Positions 60,401 to 64,000 of a stretch of 64,000 nt of DNA are shown piece after piece. The stretch is taken from contig NC_092235.1 of assembly GCF_036320965.1 (NCBI RefSeq), positions 24,293,476-24,357,475 of the forward strand, written 5' to 3'. A program made the position numbers and the translations under genes. The stretch's first letter is position 1; every line of letters starts with the position of its first letter. The notes beneath the pieces were generated by a model. That model made no database searches. It saw nothing but the letters and a program-made list of their open reading frames with translations, and was not told the DNA's origin. The DNA comes from Panulirus ornatus (taxonomy: Eukaryota > Arthropoda > Malacostraca > Decapoda > Palinuridae).

Positions 60401-62389
60401 TTCTGATGTGTGGAAGGCAAGAACATTATCTCAGAAAGCAAAAAAGGGTATGTTTGAAGGAATAGTGGTTCCAACAATGTTATATGGTTGCGAGGCGTGG
60501 GCTATAGATATGGTTGTGCGGAGGAGGGTGGATGTGTTGGAAATGAGATGTTTGAGGACAATATGTGATGTCAGGTGGTTTGATCAAGTAAGTAATGAAA
60601 GGATAAGAGAGATGTGTGGTAATAAAAAGATTGTGGTTTAGAGAGCAGAGGGTGTATTGAAATGGTTTGGTCACATGGAGAGAATGAGTGAGGAAAGATT
60701 GACCAAGAGGATATATGTGTCAGAGGTGGAGGGAGCGAGGAGAAGTGGGAAACCATATTTGAGGTGGAAGGATGTGGTGAAAAAGATTTTGAGTGATCGG
60801 GGCCTGAACATGCAGGAGGGTGAAAGCCATGCAAGGAATAGAGTGAATTGGAATGATGTGGTATACCGGGGTCAATGTGCTGTCAGTGGATTGAACCAGG
60901 GCATGTGAAGTGTCTGGGGTAAACCATGGAAAGTTCTGTGGGGCCTGAATGTGGAAAGGGAGCTGTGGTTTCAGTGCATTGTACATGACTGCTAGAGACT
61001 GAGTGTGAACGAATGTGGCCTTTGTTGTCTTTTCCTAGCGCTACCTCGTGCGCGTGCAGGGGCGGGGGGGGGTTGTCATTTCATGTGTGGAGGGGTGGCG
61101 ATGGGAATGAATGAGGGCAGCAAGTATGAATTATGTACATATGTATATATGTATATGTCTGTTTATTTATATATATATGTATACATTGAAATGTATAGGT
61201 GTTTATAAGTGCATGTGTGGACGTGTATGTATATACATGTGTGTGTGGGTGGGTTGGGCCAATATTTCGTCTGTTTCCTTGGGCTACCTCACTAACGCAG
61301 GAGATAGTGACAAAGTATGATGATAAATAAAATCAATAATGTTGACTGCATCATATACCCTGATTCAGCGGATTGATGCCTGATTTTTTAGGGCAGATTT
61401 ACTACTTTACTTCCGTGATTAGATTGATTGTTTATAATACGCAGTGTGATATAGGGTGACTGAAGTATAAACTGTACATGGAATGGTACATGGATTATTG
61501 AGGGTGCAAAAAATACATTAAACCTATAGTTCACATCTGTTCTTGAATGATCCATTTTAATTTTTCTAAGGTTATTGCAAACCCACCCAAGAATGAAATA
61601 GCATAATTATGTTTCAACATTTATTATAATAAAAAACAAAGGTAACTGAGTATAAGTAACAGAACAGAACATCTCCATTTTAATAGACCTGTGAAAATAT
61701 TCTTTGATGGGGATAGCTGGTGACTTTAGCATTAGAACAGATATGTTTTGATAGCCATGAAGTCTGAGTGGTTCACAACCACAAGTAAAATGCTCTCTCA
61801 TATATACTCCTATTACTACCACATTTCTCTTCTTACCTTATCATTTCGTATCTGAGTGGTTTGAGTCCTTGTTAAAATCCTAGATGCACAGCATTTTTTC
61901 CTTTTGTTGTACATGTTCATAATGCATACAGGGAATTGTGATCATCAGTATTATTGTACTTGGACACAGAGAAAGTGAAGATTTAAAGATTTGTGCATGT
62001 GATGTTTTTAATAATCATATAGTTTTTGAGACATTTTTCATTTTGTATTGTTAATTGCAAAAATTTTTTAGCGGATATTTATTCTAAAGTACGATACATT
62101 AGTTTACTGTAAATTTATGCTAACTACCTTATCAATTTCAGGGAAAGGGCCAAAAGGGACATATGGAGGGCTGTTTTTGGATCCTAAGGGTTTGTTACTC
62201 GCCACAAGACAAGAGCGTAACAATTCATGCATTCAAGTGTTTGATTACTCTCTTGGTACCCTTATCTTCACCATTGATTCCCGAGAAGCTAAACTGAAGC
62301 GGCCTTCCGGTTTAGCCACGACACGTGATGGGCATGTCATCATTGTTGACTTGGGTAATGACTGCGTGAAGAAATTCAGGTACATGTAG
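48575..62389 (+). CDS. TRIM2/TRIM3-type RING-B-box-coiled-coil-filamin-NHL protein (complete coding gene, 6 exons)
   Basis: Six GT-AG exons join in phase to 681 codons, against 744 for vertebrate TRIM2/3. The predicted cytoplasmic E3 ubiquitin ligase has a C3HC4 RING (C23, C26, C42, H44, C47, C50, C67, C70) and a type-2 B-box (C108, H111, C119, C122, C127, C130, H135, H144). A coiled coil (about 150-330) follows, then a filamin repeat (about 335-411, including EDNEDGTYSIFFTPEQGG) and NHL repeats (about 415-681, for example MYVADTGNSRIKVLS). The filamin plus NHL combination places it with TRIM2/TRIM3/TRIM71-like proteins rather than TRIM32. The last residues, DGHVIIVDLGNDCVKKFRYM, match the way TRIM2 ends. 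NHL propellers bind RNA or protein in other family members; the substrate here is unknown. No disabling change was seen. The exact orthologue is not determined, so no symbol is given. Confidence 0.93.
49232..49440 (+). mobile_element. Old SINE-like element S copy (TRIM intron 1)
   Basis: Degenerate but collinear: gagaaagaatacttccctct, gactggaaatcttcccttct, tgaggattttccaataatct and the tail gcaactccactgaggtagga. Confidence 0.65.
49764..49900 (+). mobile_element. LINE inner tail module, detached
   Basis: gaactgagtgtgaacgaatg, gcgctacctcactgaagcat, ggggtggggtagtgccattt and atgtatgaaaa form one tail module, followed by an AT/GT spacer and then another LINE copy. The first copy probably served as the target of the second. 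Confidence 0.65.
49923..50753 (+). mobile_element. 5'-truncated LINE copy, long (two-module) tail
   Basis: Open frame 49881-50303 covers AIDRVVRRRVDVLEI to VNWIDVVYRG. It is followed by the 3' UTR with the inner module (50412-50545), spacer and outer tail (50680-50745) ending in an A run. TRIM intron 1, sense orientation. Confidence 0.9.
50752..50819. repeat. (AT)n microsatellite, about 33 units, at a LINE 3' end
   Basis: Directly follows the A run of the LINE at 49923-50753 and precedes a SINE-like copy. Confidence 0.97.
50824..51062 (+). mobile_element. SINE-like element S, full length (left arm of inverted pair)
   Basis: Complete unit from ttttatccctggggataggg to cgctacctcgctaatgtggg..gtgaaagaaaat. 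It is joined through a 19-T run (51062-51080) to an inverted copy. Confidence 0.92.
51081..51308 (-). mobile_element. SINE-like element S, full length (right arm of inverted pair)
   Basis: Minus-strand unit from the tail (caaactattcgccatttccc) to the head (ctttctcccccattctcagg). The arms are similar over about 225 bp, so a long hairpin is possible. It lies about 380 bp upstream of the RING exon. Confidence 0.92.
51326..51426 (-). mobile_element. LINE outer tail only
   Basis: tatacttagttgctgtctcc, tgcgttagcgaggtatcgct and aagaatggcccaacctaccc match the extreme 3' end of the LINE, then stop in a CA repeat. Confidence 0.75.
51428..51461. repeat. (CA)n microsatellite
   Basis: About 16 CA units at the inner end of the LINE tail, derived from the GT-rich spacer of that element. 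Confidence 0.9.
51686..51945 (+). CDS. TRIM-NHL exon 2: RING domain
   Basis: Acceptor atatggacag|GTTCCT completes a Cys codon with the previous exon. Encodes KLLHCSHTVCLHCLTRIV, then RCPICRESIRIPSGGVAALP and the first B-box residues KCSTHANQ. Donor AATCAG|GTATCC, 260 bp, phase 1 to 0. The intron side upstream is open in the same frame back to 51568, but that stretch has no RING homology and is best read as intron. Confidence 0.9.
52259..52426 (+). CDS. TRIM-NHL exon 3: B-box type 2
   Basis: Acceptor ttttttttcag|GAATTG, donor TCAAAG|GTAAGT, 56 codons, phase 0. Encodes ELLFCESCDLVFCTQCSNGS and YQHTVIPLSIAIKRMSEIL, the zinc-binding core of the B-box and start of the coiled coil. Confidence 0.93.
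52550..52862 (+). pseudogene. Old LINE reverse-transcriptase relic (TRIM intron 3)
   Basis: Sequence such as agaatgtatgtaagaaatac, ttgtatgtggcatttatgga and gtaaggcatgtttgtgtgtg aligns with the N-terminal RT region (CEKYLEKQMDLYVAFMDLEK onward) but has frameshifts and stops. Confidence 0.7.
54192..54371 (+). CDS. TRIM-NHL exon 4: coiled coil
   Basis: Acceptor ctgcacatacag|TTAAAC, donor TTACAA|GTAAGG, 60 codons, phase 0. Encodes heptad-like FEDVNRAFQAIIDIIEQRRE and NNVKKMRDEKKKVLQ. Confidence 0.9.
54497..54690 (+). mobile_element. Repeat family R4 copy (TRIM intron 4)
   Basis: catgtggttacattgcgagt, cacctttagcaaggttatat, ctctaaaggagtctctcctt, tgtaatgcagccttgaagct, gcaggagccctgtagaaggg. The 5' part matches 47770-47912 and the 3' part matches the reverse strand of 46255-46405. 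Confidence 0.5.
56425..56575 (+). pseudogene. Old LINE reverse-transcriptase relic
   Basis: tgatgttaccatggctgttt, tatagatggagtggtgatag and agataaataggaaggtcttg correspond to the CVMSPWLFNLFMDGVVREVN segment in degenerate form. Confidence 0.6.
57156..58263 (+). CDS. TRIM-NHL exon 5: coiled coil, filamin repeat and first NHL repeats
   Basis: Acceptor catgtttgcag|GACCAG, donor ACCAAAG|GTTAGA, 1108 bp, phase 0 to 1. The frame is open upstream to 57042, but the acceptor and protein similarity begin at DQLDIIEGERRKVQQ. Filamin core LIESQIEDNEDGTYSIFF; NHL blocks QFLQPVGICIDDSEYMYVAD, TLAVNSDGEILVADNAVNSI and GSIAALCTGPDNEVVAADSR. Confidence 0.95.
58787..59222 (-). mobile_element. Old LINE 3' fragment (TRIM intron 5)
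   Basis: Minus-strand 3' UTR and C-terminal frame: cacattcattccctaagtgt, aggccccacagacctttcca, caaatttggtctcc-like block at 59050 and ccatatgtctgaaccatttc. No outer tail. Confidence 0.75.
59924..61325 (+). mobile_element. LINE copy, long-tail form, inactivated catalytic motif
   Basis: Runs from the GREESDW/GLRQGC region through the C-terminal domain, 3' UTR with inner module (60985-61120), spacer and outer tail (61255-61320). Frameshifts split the frame (60055-60465, 60408-60641, 60657-60908). The catalytic FADD is FTNN here (ttcactaataat at 60121-60132). TRIM intron 5, sense orientation. Confidence 0.92.
62142..62389 (+). CDS. TRIM-NHL terminal exon 6: last NHL repeats
   Basis: Acceptor ttatcaatttcag|GGAAAG, stop TAG at 62387-62389. 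Encodes GPKGTYGGLFLDPKGLLLAT and RPSGLATTRDGHVIIVDLGN, then DCVKKFRYM. A potential donor (TTCAG|GTACAT) overlaps the end, but the TRIM2-like C terminus argues for the stop being real. Confidence 0.9.
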
Positions 62390-62696
62390 ACATAGAGGTT
62401 TGAAGAATTTATTGAATGGTGATGATAACATCTCATGATTTATTTAGTAAGATATTTGACTGATGTTGAAAAGACAGATATCGATCTTAGGATTTAATGG
62501 TTTCACACACATATGCAATACAGAGCTGATACTTTAGGGTTTCAGATTTGAATTTATCCTATATTGAATGTTGATGAATTGCACTGCTTTCATATTCTGT
62601 AAACATGGAAAATTATAAAAGTTCCTCTTTCACTTGACATGAGACTGCAATGGGTTTTTCAGGGGTAAGACAAGAAAAATTATATTATGTGTGGTG
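62390..62696 (+). other. TRIM 3' UTR / downstream flank
   Basis: No recognised repeat. No AATAAA was noted close to the stop; the polyadenylation site is not assigned. Confidence 0.35.
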
Positions 62697-62790
62697 CCCA
62701 CTGAGGTAGCATTAAGAATAGAGGAGTGAGCCTAAGAGGGGAAAATCCTCACTTGGTCCTCTTCTCTGTTCCTTCTTTTGGAAAAGTAAA
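62697..62790 (-). mobile_element. Old partial SINE-like element S copy
   Basis: actgaggtagcattaagaat, agaggagtgagcctaagagg, ctcttctctgttccttcttt match the 3' half of the unit on the minus strand. Confidence 0.7.
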
Positions 62791-63002
62791 ATATTATTTC
62801 TTTTTCTTTTCTTGTGTTTTTTAACAAGGTAGCTTCATTTACGAATTGACAGTTAAGCTGATTTTTTCAAAACAGCAAAATGAAAAGCGTAAAGTTAAGA
62901 GATACACCATAAATAAAAGTAAAAACTTAGGTTCATCAGTAATGTTATTTTGTTTCAAATTTAATTTAACCAATGGATTTCAGGAGATTAAGGGAAAAGA
63001 TG

Positions 63003-63096
63003 CAGTTTACTAGTCATGGAGATTCTGTTTTAATGGCCACTCCTTTGAGGGAGTTATAAGTGGGAGCAGATGTCTGAGATATAAATATATAGATAT
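63003..63096 (+). mobile_element. Partial R3 repeat copy
   Basis: cagtttactagtcatggaga, ggccactcctttgagggagt and the tail aatatatagatatagag. The young LINE begins at the end of this tail. Confidence 0.5.
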
Positions 63097-64000
63097 AGAG
63101 GATGTGTGGATCAGGTGTTTGCTTTGAAGAATGTATGTGAGAAATACTTAGAAAAGCAAATGGATTTGTATGTAGCATTTATGGATCTGGAGAAGGCATA
63201 TGATAGAGTTGATAGAGATGCTCTGTGGAAGGTATTAAGAATATATGGTGTGGGAGGCAAGTTGTTAGAAGCAGTGAAAAGTTTTTATCGAGGATGTAAG
63301 GCATGTGTACGTGTAGGAAGAGAGGAAAGTGATTGGTTCTCAGTGAATGTAGGTTTGCGGCAGGGGTGTGTGATGTCACCATGGTTGTTTAATTTGTTTA
63401 TGGATGGGGTTGTTAGGGAGGTGAATGCAAGAGTTTTGGAAAGAGGGGCAAGTATGAAGTCTGTTGGGGATGAGAGAGCTTGGGAAGTGAGTCAGTTGTT
63501 GTTCGCTGATGATACAGCGCTGGTGGCTGATTCATGTGAGAAACTGCAGAAGCTGGTGACTGAGTTTGGTAAAGTGTGTGAAAGAAGAAAGTTAAGAGTA
63601 AATGTGAATAAGAGCAAGGTTATTAGGTACAGTAGGGTTGAGGGTCAAGTCAATTGGGAGGTGAGTTTGAATGGAGAAAAACTGGAGGAAGTGAAGTGTT
63701 TTAGATATCTGGGAGTGGATCTGGCAGCGGATGGAACCATGGAAGCGGAAGTGGATCATAGGGTGGGGGAGGGGGCGAAAAATCTGGGAGCCTTGAAGAA
63801 TGTATGGAAGTCGAGAACATTATCTCGGAAAGCAAAAATGGGTATGTTTGAAGGAATAGTGGTTCCAACAATGTTGTATGGTTGCGAGGCGTGGGCTATG
63901 GATAGAGTTGTGCGCAGGAGGATGGATGTGCTGGAAATGAGATGTTTGAGGACAATGTGTGGTGTGAGGTGGTTTGATCGAGTAAGTAACGTAAGGGTAA
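63094..64000 (+). mobile_element. Young LINE copy running off the right edge
   Basis: Begins gaggatgtgtggatcaggtg (GCVDQVFALKNVCEK) and appears open by eye to the window end through AYDRVDRDALW, GLRQGCVMSPW, the catalytic LLFADDTALVADS and [12 protein letters not shown]. It is very close to the copy at 44604-46133; differences noted include SADGTM versus AADGTM and AKILG versus AKNLG. 5' truncated. Confidence 0.92.

Larger units (their letters stand above)
58264..62141 (+). other. TRIM intron 5
   Basis: Apart from the LINE copies at 58787-59222 and 59924-61325 and a minus-strand tail relic at about 59765-59818 (ttctcctaccttagcagagt), no feature is recognised. Confidence 0.5.

Overview
This is eukaryotic genomic DNA from a repeat-rich, intron-rich animal. 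Gene structure (small phase-compatible exons, GT-AG introns of 0.3 to 4 kb) and the protein sequences point to an invertebrate. The dominant retrotransposon family, with a tail containing gctacctcgc..gcgggagacagcgac, is of a kind I associate with decapod crustaceans. That assignment is an inference, not a proof. There is no prokaryotic, organellar or viral block.

Layout. (1) 1-5200: probably the last coding exon and long 3' UTR of an unidentified + strand gene. (2) 5200-9880: intergenic DNA with retrotransposon remnants. (3) 9882-27004, minus strand: a complete CLPTM1L gene in 11 coding exons (532 residues by exon sums), with a probable non-coding first exon near 27490. Its introns hold young and old LINE copies and three SINE-like families. 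(4) 27.5-48.5 kb: no coding exon recognised. It holds a 67-bp x3 minisatellite, a long AT array, a degenerate ~54-bp tandem array, several retrotransposon copies and candidate 5' UTR exons of the next gene. (5) 48575-62389, plus strand: a complete RING / B-box / coiled-coil / filamin / NHL gene of the TRIM2/TRIM3 type in six coding exons (681 residues). (6) 63094-64000: a young LINE copy running off the window.

The two genes are arranged head to head (CLPTM1L leftward, TRIM rightward), about 21 kb apart by coding starts. CLPTM1L acts in the ER membrane in GPI-anchor biosynthesis. The TRIM protein is a predicted cytoplasmic E3 ubiquitin ligase. Nothing in the sequence links them functionally.

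The rest is mostly a retrotransposon landscape: about 20 copies or fragments of one non-LTR element (RTE-like reverse transcriptase, no endonuclease domain in any copy here) and about 8 copies of a ~230-bp SINE-like element with a very similar 3' tail. Two further short repeat families are present. Target-site duplications, long A tails and near-identical copies indicate recent activity. I found no clear new defence, biosynthetic or regulatory system. The most interesting signals are the tail hairpin shared by LINE and SINE, the duplicated tail module that separates long and short LINE subfamilies, and the inverted pairs of elements inside the TRIM gene and its 5' region.
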